From positions 41,638 to 105,637 of IMG/VR virus record IMGVR_UViG_3300028831_000232: DNA of 64,000 nucleotides; one strand, written 5' to 3'. The notes under the pieces are model-generated. The model did not search any database and was not told the origin of the DNA. It saw nothing but the letters and a program-made list of their open reading frames with translations. This stretch comes from a virus. The position numbers and the translations under genes were made by a program. This document shows, one piece after another, positions 1 to 7,551 of this stretch (position 1 is the stretch's first letter; each line of letters begins with the position of its first letter).

Positions 1-11
1 GCCATGTACCC

Positions 12-63
12 AATATCGGCCGTCAGGCGGCCTAACGCAAGAGGACAGGCCCAAAATCTTGCG
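12..63 (-). promoter_or_regulatory. Leftward promoter with inverted-repeat operator (site a)
   Basis: An inverted repeat CGCAAG-N16-CTTGCG occupies 36-63. Read leftward, it contains a -35-like TTGCGT (40-35), a 17-nt spacer and a -10-like GATATT (17-12). An ATG on the minus strand (5-3) begins only 7 nt after the -10 hexamer, which suggests a leaderless transcript for a gene lying beyond the left edge. The same arrangement recurs at 4365-4417, 54919-54970 and 58233-58284. Motif and spacing are seen; promoter function is inferred. Confidence 0.6.
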
Positions 64-67
64 GGAA

Positions 68-226
68 TTAGGACAATTCGGTACGGATCTTCCGCTCCGG
101 GTGGGGGTGCTTCGTGGTCACGCGCCGAGCGACCATGAGGTTGTACCAACCGGCTCCGCTCACGCAGAGCTGGCCGGCATCGACCCCGCAGTAAGGGCAG
201 GGGCCGTAGTCGTCGGGATAGGTCAC
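68..226 (-). CDS. Small zinc-ribbon-like protein, 52 aa
   Basis: Unknown small protein with CPYC near residue 9, a further Cys about ten residues on, and a TKHPHPER segment near the C-terminus. This matches the short CxxC...C...HxH proteins common in actinophages, which probably bind zinc. I chose the GTG at 226 because it shares one base with the stop of the upstream gene (TAGTG); longer in-frame starts would lie inside that gene. The product is the last gene before promoter site a. Confidence 0.7.
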   Translation of the reverse strand: MTYPDDYGPCPYCGVDAGQLCVSGAGWYNLMVARRVTTKHPHPERKIRTELS

Positions 227-735
227 TATTCGGGTACCCAGGTCCCCGAGCCGGTGGGCGTGGCCTCCGTCTCGAACCACTCCTCCAGGTCGTCCCAGAG
301 GATCTCCTCGAAGCGCTTGCGCTCGGCCTGCGTCGGCTGCAGCATCCGCATGGTGCCCTTCCCGTTCGCATCCAGCTCGTCCACGCCCTGCCAGAACGGA
401 CTGTCGGGCATCGGCTCACAGATCTCGAAGTCGAGCGGATCCCCGAAGTCATCCTGGGCCAGGCGGGCGTGGTCCCATTCGGGTGTGGCCTCCACGATCC
501 GCCCCACGCCGCTGGTGTCCACAACGACGTGCATCGGCACCATGATCCAGGCGCTGACGCCACGGCCGCCGTCCTGGTAGCGCTCGGGCGAGCTGATCTT
601 CCAGCCCTGGCCCTCCAGGGAGCGGGCGTGGATGCCACACACCCACTTCTCGTCGCCATCGCCATTGGTCGCCACCGACTTCGCCGGATGGCTGCAGCCG
701 TTGTGCTGGCAGATGGTTTTAGCGTGCGGCGCCAC
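226..735 (-). CDS. Unknown protein with N-terminal treble-clef-like Cys/His cluster, 169 aa
   Basis: The N-terminus has CxxxxC (residues 9-14) and a CxxH (about 33-36), a likely zinc site. The rest is acidic and has no family I recognise; a segment rich in Asp, Glu and Trp lies near the C-terminus. It starts with GTG, overlaps the upstream DUF2786-like gene by 17 nt and is followed without a gap by the next gene, so it belongs to the leftward small-gene operon. Function unknown. Confidence 0.75.
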   Translation of the reverse strand: MAPHAKTICQHNGCSHPAKSVATNGDGDEKWVCGIHARSLEGQGWKISSPERYQDGGRGVSAWIMVPMHVVVDTSGVGRIVEATPEWDHARLAQDDFGDPLDFEICEPMPDSPFWQGVDELDANGKGTMRMLQPTQAERKRFEEILWDDLEEWFETEATPTGSGTWVPE

Positions 736-1219
736 TGAGTTTCTCCTTCAGCTTCTGCTGGTATTCCCGCCAGCTCTTGAGGCACTTCGGATGGATGGAG
801 GCGTAGACGTTGCGGTTGTTCTTGAAGCCGGCGTGGTACCGCTCGGTGGGACCGCGCCCACCGAAGCCGTCCTTGCGGCACCACTCGCAGACCTTGAACT
901 GGTTCTTGACCGCCTTCAGCTGCGCCTCGATGCGGGCGTAGGCGTCCTCTCGGCGCATGTACGCCTGGGCGTCCTCACCCAGCCAACTGGCGAACCGGGC
1001 GAGGGAGTCGAGCACGTCGCGCTCCAGCCGTTCCTTCTTCTTGTACTGGCGCAGGTACTTGTTCGGCTCGTCGTTGTCGGGATCGAGGTCGTCTTGGGTC
1101 AAGCCGTATTTGGCGATGAGCTTGTCGGCCAACGCCTTGGCCGTGACCGCCTCGTCGCCGGTACCGGTTGAATGGCGAAGCAGGCCCCGCACCTTGCGGG
1201 CGGCGTCATCCCTCTCCAT
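719..1219 (-). CDS. DUF2786-like protein with C-terminal zinc cluster, 166 aa
   Basis: Residues 1-50 follow the DUF2786 pattern: a KVRGLLRHS segment, an acidic-Ala stretch, then an ADKLIAKYGL motif. The middle is a charged helical region. The C-terminal third has CEWC and, about 30 residues later, HPKC, a likely zinc knuckle. DUF2786 proteins are common in phages and plasmids but their function is unknown. The start overlaps the end of the upstream gene by 14 nt. Confidence 0.75.
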   Translation of the reverse strand: MERDDAARKVRGLLRHSTGTGDEAVTAKALADKLIAKYGLTQDDLDPDNDEPNKYLRQYKKKERLERDVLDSLARFASWLGEDAQAYMRREDAYARIEAQLKAVKNQFKVCEWCRKDGFGGRGPTERYHAGFKNNRNVYASIHPKCLKSWREYQQKLKEKLSGAAR

Positions 1220-1394
1220 CGTCCGGCTCCCGGTCTACGAGGTGCTCGATCACGAGATCGGACAGCTTGTTGGGCGTGGCCGCCCGCAGCATGGCCGTGC
1301 AGCTGCAGACGCAGAAGTAGCGCCCCTGGTCGTCCTTCTGGAGGGGGGTCATCTTGTGACCCTCCCGAAGGCGTGGCGCCGGCTTGTCAGCCAT
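1206..1394 (-). CDS. Small cysteine-containing protein, 62 aa
   Basis: Unknown protein with a YFCVCSC cluster around residue 27. I chose the ATG at 1394 because a strong GGAGGAACGCAGC ribosome site precedes it; that site is encoded by the DGGTQHG tail of the upstream gene. A longer start at 1409 would lack it. The stop overlaps the next gene. Confidence 0.7.
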   Translation of the reverse strand: MADKPAPRLREGHKMTPLQKDDQGRYFCVCSCTAMLRAATPNKLSDLVIEHLVDREPDDGEG

Positions 1395-1623
1395 GCTGCG
1401 TTCCTCCATCGACCGGGGTGGCCTTCTGCATGACGAAGGCGCCCGTCTCGACCATGAGTTTGAACGCCTTCTCCAGGCTGATCTTCTTGCGGGCCGCCAG
1501 CAAACGCAGGTCCCTGATCAACTTCGGGTCCTCGATCTCGCCGTTCATGTAGACGGCGGGATTGCCGTCCGGGTCCTCGCCCAGCGTGACGTGGAAGTTC
1601 TCGTAGCCCTTCTTAGGCGCCAT
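1387..1623 (-). CDS. Unknown small protein with DGxTQ tail, 78 aa
   Basis: Starts MAPKKGYENF and ends VDGGTQHG. No family recognised; the middle has a basic helix (RLLAARKKISLEKAFKLM). Its last codons form the Shine-Dalgarno and spacer of the following gene, one of eight copies of the DGxTQ junction in the window. It overlaps its upstream neighbour by 11 nt. Confidence 0.7.
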   Translation of the reverse strand: MAPKKGYENFHVTLGEDPDGNPAVYMNGEIEDPKLIRDLRLLAARKKISLEKAFKLMVETGAFVMQKATPVDGGTQHG

Positions 1624-1843
1624 TGGAGGACACCATCGAGTCGGTGTAGACGCGCACCACGATGGTGTCGTAGGCCCCGCCCTTCTCGGACTTCCGAGCG
1701 GTGCGCTTGGCGCCGGCCGCCGCCATCTGATGGGCCAGCTTGGCCGGGATCTTGAATGTGGTGACCGTCGGTGCGCTGCCATCTCGTGGCTGGTGGCGGA
1801 TCTCCAGCTGCGCCAGCTTGAAGGACTCGATGTTCTGTGCCAT
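1613..1843 (-). CDS. Unknown small basic protein, 76 aa
   Basis: Starts MAQNIESFKL after a good GGAGAGGATAGGC ribosome site; the in-frame start 21 nt upstream has none. The product is a mixture of beta-prone and basic segments (KRTARKSEKGG). No known family recognised. The end overlaps the next gene by 11 nt. Confidence 0.65.
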   Translation of the reverse strand: MAQNIESFKLAQLEIRHQPRDGSAPTVTTFKIPAKLAHQMAAAGAKRTARKSEKGGAYDTIVVRVYTDSMVSSNGA

Positions 1844-1845
1844 GC

Positions 1846-1887
1846 CTATCCTCTCCTTGCCCAATTGACGTTCATGTACATGCTCAT
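1846..1887 (-). CDS. Possible 13-aa leader peptide
   Basis: A 14-codon frame (ATG at 1887, TAG at 1846) overlaps the stop of the upstream gene in an ATGA junction, with a GAGGAAG-like site before it. It ends 3 nt before the next start. Its last codons contain that gene's ribosome site, so it may only be a coupling spacer. Confidence 0.25.
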   Translation of the reverse strand: MSMYMNVNWARRG

Positions 1888-2072
1888 GGCTTCCTCAGTG
1901 TCCTCTTGACGACCCGCTCGGGCTGCTGCTCTTCGTAGTGGTGCGGACATTCGCAGACGTAGGTCTGACCGTGCTGACCGGTGTAGGTGTGACGACACAG
2001 GTGGTGCAGGGCCGGCGGGTGGCCGGGCTGATCGTTGCACCAGCCGGTAATGAAGGGTGGCTTGTCAGACAT
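1884..2072 (-). CDS. Cys/His-rich small protein, 62 aa
   Basis: Starts MSDKPPFITGWC. It contains a HHLC segment near the middle and a CECPHH motif, which fits a small zinc-binding fold. Function unknown. A second possible ATG lies at 2099 and would add nine residues. It sits between other leftward small genes with short gaps. Confidence 0.65.
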   Translation of the reverse strand: MSDKPPFITGWCNDQPGHPPALHHLCRHTYTGQHGQTYVCECPHHYEEQQPERVVKRTLRKP

Positions 2073-2120
2073 TGCCTCGCCCCAGATTTCGCTGAGCATG
2101 CTTCTGGAGATCCGGCTGGC

Positions 2121-2327
2121 TCATCCGATCAGCTCCTGCAATGCGGTTAGCCGCTCCTTGTAGCGGCCCACCAACTGCAGCGCATGCGCTCGTTCAGCAT
2201 CCGACAAGGTGCCGACATCGACGTATCCGTCGTACGCCTTCTGGGTCAGGGTCACGGCCTTCTCCAGATGACGGTGGGCCTCGGCCGTCCGCTCTGCCGG
2301 TGTGCGGTCCTTCGGTGAGCGGGGCAT
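2121..2327 (-). CDS. Unknown helical protein, 68 aa
   Basis: Starts MPRSPKDRTP and is largely helical and charged after a basic N-terminus. No family recognised. The ATG shares one base with the upstream stop (TGATG), which fixes the start and suggests translational coupling. Confidence 0.7.
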   Translation of the reverse strand: MPRSPKDRTPAERTAEAHRHLEKAVTLTQKAYDGYVDVGTLSDAERAHALQLVGRYKERLTALQELIG

Positions 2328-2524
2328 CACCCGATCATCCCCAGCACCTGCCACGGCTCCACGAGGGCGATGACCTCTTCGTCGTTGAGCATCCCGTTCA
2401 TCAGCTCCTGGGCCGGCCGGTGGTCAACAGCGAAGGTGACGGTGCGACCGTCCTCCAGGGACGTGCCCCGGAATACCATCACGCTGCCCTCGTTCCGCAC
2501 GATGGAGACAACTTCGATTTCCAT
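2327..2524 (-). CDS. Unknown beta-rich protein, 65 aa
   Basis: Starts MEIEVVSIVR after a GAGGAGCTGAA ribosome site made by the end of the upstream gene. Alternating hydrophobic residues suggest a small beta domain (VMVFRGTSLEDG, VTFAVDHRP). Function unknown. Confidence 0.7.
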   Translation of the reverse strand: MEIEVVSIVRNEGSVMVFRGTSLEDGRTVTFAVDHRPAQELMNGMLNDEEVIALVEPWQVLGMIG

Positions 2525-2525
2525 T

Positions 2526-2930
2526 TCAGCTCCTCTGGGTGTCGCCATCGATGGCCGAGGCGAACAGATAGGGGGCGCCGGTCCTGGCCGCCCAGAATTG
2601 CGTGATGAGGGACTCGACCCGATCCTGCACCATGCGCCGGCCGGCCTTCGGCAGACGGTGTCGGCGCACGAAGCCGTTGACGATGTAGGTGACCAGGCTC
2701 TCCCGGTCGCCGGCCTTGATGTACTGGACGCAGCGGTCGCAGGCCGCCCAGTCGCCGTCGGAGCCGATGGTGGGGTCGTCGCTGAAGACGAACGTCTCGG
2801 CCGGGCAGCTCCAGGGCGCCGACAGCGTCTGGCAGAAGTCGCAGGACCGGATGCGGTCCTTCCGGCGGCGCATGTTCCGGCCGTCGGCGCCCTGGTAGAT
2901 CTCGTAGTCGTTGGCGTCCGGGCGGCTCAT
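2526..2930 (-). CDS. Cys-pair protein, paralogue of 4467-4829, 134 aa
   Basis: Contains CDFC near residue 30 and ACDRC near residue 60 followed by VQYIKAGDRESL, so probably a four-Cys zinc domain. The gene at 4467-4829 has the same order (CDAC, then FCDDC and LVEAGDRQGL) and is probably a paralogue. It ends IDGDTQRS, one of the DGxTQ tails. Start is an ATGA overlap with the upstream gene. Confidence 0.75.
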   Translation of the reverse strand: MSRPDANDYEIYQGADGRNMRRRKDRIRSCDFCQTLSAPWSCPAETFVFSDDPTIGSDGDWAACDRCVQYIKAGDRESLVTYIVNGFVRRHRLPKAGRRMVQDRVESLITQFWAARTGAPYLFASAIDGDTQRS

Positions 2931-3190
2931 GACGGCGGCCCGTACGGGTCGAAGGTTTCGCCCATGCACTCCTCGCACCACTCCTCGGGGCAGCTGGCGA
3001 AGGCGCGGGCCAGGGCCAGCGTCTGGTGGGAGCAGACGCCGCCGTGCTCGTCGCAGACGGTGTTCCAGCGCCCGCCCTCGGGGTCCAGGCCGGCCGGCTC
3101 GGCGTCGAGCACGAGGACGAGCGTGCCGGTGGAGCGGGCGCGGGTGGCGTAGCGGCAGCCGGCGTACTGGGCGGCAACCTTGGCGCTCAT
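2927..3190 (-). CDS. Cysteine-rich small protein, 87 aa
   Basis: Unknown protein with single Cys residues in the first half and a WCEEC pair near the C-terminus; several could bind zinc. Begins MSAKVAAQYAGC. It overlaps both neighbours by 4 nt and so is part of the same polycistron. Confidence 0.7.
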   Translation of the reverse strand: MSAKVAAQYAGCRYATRARSTGTLVLVLDAEPAGLDPEGGRWNTVCDEHGGVCSHQTLALARAFASCPEEWCEECMGETFDPYGPPS

Positions 3191-4164
3191 CGGAGCTGCC
3201 CCTCCACCAGGGCCACGAACTCGGCCGGCAGCTCCTCGGGCCGGCTGATGGCACTGACCCGCAGGAGCATCTCGGCCTTCGTCAGGGCGGCCGTAGCGGC
3301 CTGCTGAGCGCCGCCCAGGGCCACCATGACCTCCTGGGCCACCCGGAGGCCCACCCGGCCTGCAGCGGCCACCACAGCGGCTGCAGCGGGGTTGGAGAGC
3401 TTGACCCGCCAGCTCTTGTCGCTCGGCTCGAACCGGGCGCCGGCCTCCTTGATGGCGCTCTTGGCCTCGCCCCAGTTGCTGACCCCGCCGATGTTGAAGA
3501 CGACCTCATCGTTGATGACGATGCCGTGGACCCGCTTGGCGGGATCGGCCGCCTTGGCCGGCTCGACCGTCAGGGCCTTCTCCAGCCAGGCGTCGGCCTC
3601 GGCGTCTTCGACCCGGAAGCCGTAGGTGGTGACCACGGCGGCGTGCTGGGCGTTGAGGCGCTCGGGAGCGACCCACCAGACCTTCGGCCACACCTGGCCG
3701 TCGAAGGTGGCGCCGGCCGCCTTGAGGGCGGTGCGGATGGCGTCGCCGCCCTGGTAGGGGTACTCGAACTCGACCCGGCCGGCGGGGCACTCCTGGCGGC
3801 CGGTGACGAAGCGCACGAAGCGGCGGCTGGCCGCCTTACGCTCCCGCTCGAACCGGCGGGCGTCATCGCGGGCGTCCCGGTTGGTGGGCAGGCCCCTGGC
3901 CTCCCGCACGATGTCCAGCTCGGCCATGTCCACCCCGGTGTAGGCGAGGATCTGGCGCTTGTAGGTGAGGGCGATCCGGGCGGCCTCGGCGTGAACGGCC
4001 TCGGTCCAGCTCTCGAACGGCTCGGCGGCGATCCGGCGGCCGAACATGGTGTCCTGGCCGTTGAAGCCGACCCCGTCCTCGGTGACGGCCCCGTCGCAGT
4101 TGGAGGCCACGGCGCAGATGCCGTGGTAAACGGCCAGGCGCTGGGCTTCGATGGAGAGGGTCAC
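3187..4164 (-). CDS. Unknown protein with two AGAxF...W repeats, 325 aa
   Basis: The N-terminal 60 residues carry DGAVTEDGVGFNGQD, a pattern I associate with the front part of some actinobacterial and phage helicases and DUF5710-like proteins. Two related segments follow: one with KAAGATFDGQVW, the other with KEAGARFEPSDKSWRV. They resemble HARP-type repeats. No catalytic helicase motif is present. The GTG at 4164 gives a GTGA overlap with the upstream stop. Role unknown; a DNA-associated function is a guess. Confidence 0.65.
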   Translation of the reverse strand: MTLSIEAQRLAVYHGICAVASNCDGAVTEDGVGFNGQDTMFGRRIAAEPFESWTEAVHAEAARIALTYKRQILAYTGVDMAELDIVREARGLPTNRDARDDARRFERERKAASRRFVRFVTGRQECPAGRVEFEYPYQGGDAIRTALKAAGATFDGQVWPKVWWVAPERLNAQHAAVVTTYGFRVEDAEADAWLEKALTVEPAKAADPAKRVHGIVINDEVVFNIGGVSNWGEAKSAIKEAGARFEPSDKSWRVKLSNPAAAAVVAAAGRVGLRVAQEVMVALGGAQQAATAALTKAEMLLRVSAISRPEELPAEFVALVEGQLR

Positions 4165-4358
4165 AGCGCCCACCCGGCCTTGACCTCGGCCCTGGGGGTG
4201 ACCAGGGTGACCTTGGCGGCCGTGACCACCATGCGGATGCCGTCGGCGTCGTAGGAGACGAGGAAGGCGGGGTCCGAGCGCAGGGCGCCCCAGACGATGG
4301 CCTTCCGGCCCTCGAACTCGATGAGGTCGCCCTCGTGGATGGCGGGTGCTGTTGTCAT
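4161..4358 (-). CDS. Unknown beta-rich protein, first gene after promoter site b, 65 aa
   Basis: Starts MTTAPAIHEGD and looks like a small SH3- or KOW-like beta protein (DLIEFEGRKAIVWGA, then DGIRMVVTAAKVTLV). The ATG lies 7 nt downstream of the -10-like hexamer of promoter site b, so its mRNA may be leaderless. A weak AAAGAGAAC precedes it as well. It heads the 68-4358 leftward operon. Confidence 0.7.
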   Translation of the reverse strand: MTTAPAIHEGDLIEFEGRKAIVWGALRSDPAFLVSYDADGIRMVVTAAKVTLVTPRAEVKAGWAL

Positions 4359-4364
4359 GTTCTC

Positions 4365-4417
4365 TTTATCGCCCATCCGGGGGTCCGACTGCAATAGTCC
4401 AGGCCCAAAACCTTGCG
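4365..4417 (-). promoter_or_regulatory. Leftward promoter with operator (site b)
   Basis: Inverted repeat TGCAAT-N16-CTTGCG at 4390-4417 (left half degenerate). Read leftward: -35-like TTGCAG (4394-4389), an 18-nt gap and GATAAA (4370-4365), with ATG at 4358, 7 nt further. The spacing copies sites a, d and e. Function inferred from the recurrence. Confidence 0.6.
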
Positions 4418-4441
4418 TTTTCGTGGGGCGAATCGGGCATT

Positions 4442-4463
4442 CCTACCGCCCTGGAGCGGTAGG
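4442..4463 (-). terminator. Hairpin after gene 4467-4829
   Basis: A perfect 8-bp stem CCTACCGC/GCGGTAGG with a 6-nt loop starts 4 nt after the stop codon of the upstream leftward gene. There is no clear U-run, which is common for actinobacterial terminators. Confidence 0.45.
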
Positions 4464-4466
4464 CGG

Positions 4467-4829
4467 TCAGTTCCATCGGGCCTGGGTGGAGCCGTCCACC
4501 GGAAAGGCCGGCTCGCCCCGGTAGGGCCGGCCCCGGCGCTTGGCGTTCCAGAAGCCCTGCCACATCAGCCGGCGCCACTCCTTTTCCGGCCCCGGCTCGA
4601 CCGGGTCCATGAGGTCGGCGCGGGCCAGGAGGCCCTGGCGGTCGCCGGCCTCCACCAGCTTGAAGCAGTCGTCGCAGAAGGCCCAGTACCCGTCGTCCTG
4701 GTAGCTGCTCATCCGGGGGTCCGGGGAATTCGGCAGATCGAAGCCGAACGGCTCGATCTCGACCGTCCACATGATGGCCGGCCAGCCCCGGACGTAGCAG
4801 GCGTCGCACTTCACCACCCGGCGGATCAC
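4467..4829 (-). CDS. Cys-pair protein, paralogue of 2526-2930, 120 aa
   Basis: CDAC at about residue 9 and FCDDC near residue 52, followed by LVEAGDRQGL, parallel the 2526-2930 product. A zinc-binding fold is likely; function unknown. GTG start overlaps the upstream stop (GTGA) right after that gene's DGETQR tail. It ends with its own DGSTQ variant, followed by the hairpin at 4442-4463. Confidence 0.7.
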   Translation of the reverse strand: MIRRVVKCDACYVRGWPAIMWTVEIEPFGFDLPNSPDPRMSSYQDDGYWAFCDDCFKLVEAGDRQGLLARADLMDPVEPGPEKEWRRLMWQGFWNAKRRGRPYRGEPAFPVDGSTQARWN

Positions 4830-5221
4830 CGCTGCGTCTCCCCGTCGATGGTGGTGATCCGCAGGGCGGGAGCGGTGGCCGGCGCCGGCTCCAGGGCGGC
4901 GGCCTCGGCCACTGTGAGGGTGATCCACTGCCGGGTGGGTTCCTTCCGGCCGGCCAGCTTGAACAGGCCCTCGAAGTGGAGGTGGTCGCCCAGGGTCATC
5001 TGGCCGGACCAGGCCGGATGATCCTCGGCCAGCTCGACACTGCCCGGCAGGCCCTCGGGCCGCGTGCAGAGGACGTGGAAGCCATCGGGATCCAGCCGGC
5101 GGATAAATTCCCAGCCCGGCATGTGGTCCCGGTCCTGGCCCTCGCTGTCGTCCTCCCGCTTGACCCTCTGGATGTCGGCGGTGGTCGCTACGAGCGCCCC
5201 GGCGATGGTCACTCCTTGCAT
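4826..5221 (-). CDS. Unknown protein with DGxTQ tail, 131 aa
   Basis: Starts MQGVTIAGALVATT after an AGGAGCC ribosome site; a GTG/ATG 21 nt upstream is less well placed. The middle has several Asp, His and Trp residues. It ends IDGETQR, whose codons prepare the start of the next gene. First gene leftward from the divergent control region 5222-5395. Confidence 0.65.
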   Translation of the reverse strand: MQGVTIAGALVATTADIQRVKREDDSEGQDRDHMPGWEFIRRLDPDGFHVLCTRPEGLPGSVELAEDHPAWSGQMTLGDHLHFEGLFKLAGRKEPTRQWITLTVAEAAALEPAPATAPALRITTIDGETQR

Positions 5222-5395
5222 GGCCCGGCTCCTATGTCCCAACGGCGTGGTATTTCTGTCTGGGCGCCAGCATACCGCCTCGCCAGGGTCGCAGGGAAGA
5301 GTCTTCCCCGCAAGGCTCGAGCGCTAAAGTCTTGACAGCCATCGTACGATGTGGTCGGTGGGCAGAGGTCTGCCCACGTTCCCGAGAGGAGACTC
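5222..5395. promoter_or_regulatory. Divergent control region between leftward and rightward operons
   Basis: Contains a perfect palindrome GGGAAGA-G-TCTTCCC (5294-5308), an operator copy CGCAAG-N16-CTTGAC (5309-5336, site c), a -35-like TTGACA inside its right half, and the 10-bp palindrome ATCGTACGAT (5341-5350). A GAGAGGAG ribosome site precedes the GTG at 5396. I cannot place a convincing -10 for the rightward gene, so the exact promoter is open. Confidence 0.5.
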
Positions 5396-6853
5396 GTGGT
5401 CACGAAGAAGCAGGCGGCCCAGGACAACTGGCTCGCCATCAACCGAAAGGGCTTCGCCCAGGTGCTGGCCCAGAAGGGCCGTGCCCGCATCCTGGCCGAG
5501 CTGGTGAGCAACGCCCTCGACACCGAGGCCGGTACGGTCACCATCACCTTCAGCCAGTTCAGCGGCCGGGCCGACATCACCGTCGAGGACGACGACCCCC
5601 AGGGCTTCGCCAACCTGGCCGACGCCTACACGCTCTACGCCCCCAGCACCCGCGCCCATGACCCGAAGAAGCGGGGCCGCAACGGCGCAGGCGACAAGGA
5701 AGTCCTCGCCCTGTGCGAGTGGGCGCAGGTCCGCTCCACCACCGGGGCCGTCGAATTCAACGCCGACGGCAGCCGGGTGGTCACCAAGGACACCAGGGTC
5801 GCCGGCTCGCAGTTCTCGGCCAACCTCAAGATGAACCAGGGCGAGGCCAACGAATTCATCCAGCTCATGCACGAGCTGCTGGTGCCGGCCGGCGTGGCCG
5901 TCTGGTTCAACGATGAGGCCATCGTCTCCCGCCAGCCGCTGCGGGAATTCCAGGCCACGCTGGGCACCGTGCTCCGAGACGCCGAGGGCAACATCTCGCC
6001 CACCCGGCGGAAGACCACCATCGGCCTCTACGAGGTGGCCCCTGGCGAGACGGCCCACATCTACGAGCTGGGTCTACCGGTGGTCGAGCACGATTCCCGG
6101 TGGCACGTCAACATCGAGCAGAAGGTGCCGCTCGGGCGGGACCGCAACAACGTCACGCCGGCCTACCTGAAGGAGCTGCGGGAGCACGTCCTCAACAACA
6201 GCTACGACCTGCTGACCGAGGAGGACTCGAAGAGCCGCTGGGTGCGCGACGCCTACGAGGGCGCCACCGACGAGGCCGTGGCCGCCGTGGTGAAGAAGAC
6301 CTACGGCGACAAGGTGGTCATGGCCGACCCCTCCGACCGGGAGGCCGTGACCCGCTGCCAGGAGGCCGGCTACACCGTCATCCCGAGCCGAAACCCGTTC
6401 CCCGCCGGCTTCGGTGAGCGCCTGCGGGCGGTGGGCGTCCAGCCGGCCGGTCAGGTCATGCCCACCTTCGTCGTCTCCTCCCCGGACGGCAAGCCGCCCA
6501 TCCCCGAGGAGCAGTGGACCGACGGCATGCGCCGGGTGGTCGAGTACTCCCGCCGGCTGCACATGGAGCTGTTCGGCATGAAGCTGCGGGTCGCCATCTT
6601 CGACATCAAGCACCCCGACAAGCGCTGGCTGGCAAAGACGAACGGCCGGGGCAGCCTGGACTTCAACATCGGGCTGCTGGGCAAGAGCTGGTTCGAGAAG
6701 CCGGACCAGGCCAAGGTGGACACCATCCTCGTCCACGAGTTCGCCCACCGGAAGGCCGAGTTCCACACCGACGAGCGCTTCTACGAGGAGTGCTGCCGGC
6801 TGGGTGCCATCCTGCGGGAGGTCCCCCTGCGGCTGTCGGACGTGGAGATCTGA
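5396..6853 (+). CDS. GHKL ATPase with C-terminal HExxH metalloprotease-like domain, 485 aa
   Basis: The N-terminus has the Bergerat-fold ATP site: N-box ELVSNALD (35-42), an EDDDPQG segment (64-70, G1-like) and GRNGAGDKEV (94-103, G2). Near the C-terminus is HEFAH followed by a conserved-looking EFH (447-457), a zinc-metalloprotease signature. The ATPase part is of the HSP90/histidine kinase/MORC/RIIA superfamily; phage RIIA proteins share the fold, but I see no certain RIIA match. GTG start chosen because GAGAGGAG lies 5 nt upstream. First gene of the rightward operon; an ATP-gated peptidase is an inference. Confidence 0.8.
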   Translation: MVTKKQAAQDNWLAINRKGFAQVLAQKGRARILAELVSNALDTEAGTVTITFSQFSGRADITVEDDDPQGFANLADAYTLYAPSTRAHDPKKRGRNGAGDKEVLALCEWAQVRSTTGAVEFNADGSRVVTKDTRVAGSQFSANLKMNQGEANEFIQLMHELLVPAGVAVWFNDEAIVSRQPLREFQATLGTVLRDAEGNISPTRRKTTIGLYEVAPGETAHIYELGLPVVEHDSRWHVNIEQKVPLGRDRNNVTPAYLKELREHVLNNSYDLLTEEDSKSRWVRDAYEGATDEAVAAVVKKTYGDKVVMADPSDREAVTRCQEAGYTVIPSRNPFPAGFGERLRAVGVQPAGQVMPTFVVSSPDGKPPIPEEQWTDGMRRVVEYSRRLHMELFGMKLRVAIFDIKHPDKRWLAKTNGRGSLDFNIGLLGKSWFEKPDQAKVDTILVHEFAHRKAEFHTDERFYEECCRLGAILREVPLRLSDVEI

Positions 6854-7551
6854 TGTACCCCGACACCGCTGACGGCCGCCCCCGCGACCGGATCGAAGCG
6901 GCGCTGTGGCTGCACTCCTTCCTCGACATGGAGGAAGGAGTGCCGGCCACCGAGGCCGAGCGGGCCGACATCGAGCGTGTCCGGCCACTGCACGCCCTCC
7001 TGGTCAACGGCTTCAAGAGTGAGGGCGCCGTCATGGGCTTCTTCGAGGAGCCGGCCGTAGACCTCCTGCAGCACCACGTCGATCAGCTGGGCTTCGTCAA
7101 GCAGCCCACCGAATTGAAGGGACCGGTGTACGTGGTCTTCGCCAAGCCGGTGGTGGTGGCGACAGACGAGACGGAGCCGGTCTACCTCCACGCCTTCGGC
7201 TTCTCCGACGGCGCTGTGAGCCTCCACAGCATGCGGACGGCCACCACGCCTCCGTCCCTCGACTACTTCTACTGGAAGTCGGGAGAGACGCTTGTGGAGG
7301 CCGTAGAACGGGAGCAGCGACCGTGGGCGCCGACGCTGCAGGTGGCGGTGGCGGCCACTGCCGCCTACCTCATGGATCCCCGCCAGGGCCACATGGCCGT
7401 CTCCGGTCGGTTCAGCGCCGCCCAGCTGCAGCCGATGCAGCGCCAGCTCGGCAAGGCCGGCATCAAGACGTTCATCCCGTACAAGGGCCTGGCCTGCCTC
7501 ACGGCCAACCCCGTCTTCATCGACGGCCAGACGCAGAGGAGCGGACGATGA
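6853..7551 (+). CDS. Unknown protein with DGxTQ region, 232 aa
   Basis: No recognised family. It has an acidic helical N-terminus, a beta-rich middle (PVYVVFAKPVVVATDETE) and ends with FIDGQTQRSGR. The start is coupled to the GHKL gene (TGATG), and its DGQTQ codons lie just before the next ATG. Probably acts with its neighbours. Confidence 0.75.
   Translation: MYPDTADGRPRDRIEAALWLHSFLDMEEGVPATEAERADIERVRPLHALLVNGFKSEGAVMGFFEEPAVDLLQHHVDQLGFVKQPTELKGPVYVVFAKPVVVATDETEPVYLHAFGFSDGAVSLHSMRTATTPPSLDYFYWKSGETLVEAVEREQRPWAPTLQVAVAATAAYLMDPRQGHMAVSGRFSAAQLQPMQRQLGKAGIKTFIPYKGLACLTANPVFIDGQTQRSGR

Noticed and set aside
4366-4476. 36-codon frame after the gene 4467-4829
   Set aside because: It begins in a DGxTQ-like junction but runs over the hairpin at 4442-4463 and the promoter at 4365-4417, so it is more likely untranslated.
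5351-5395. Upstream in-frame start for the GHKL gene at 5351
   Set aside because: The extra residues cover the control region and its palindromes, while the GTG at 5396 has a strong ribosome site.
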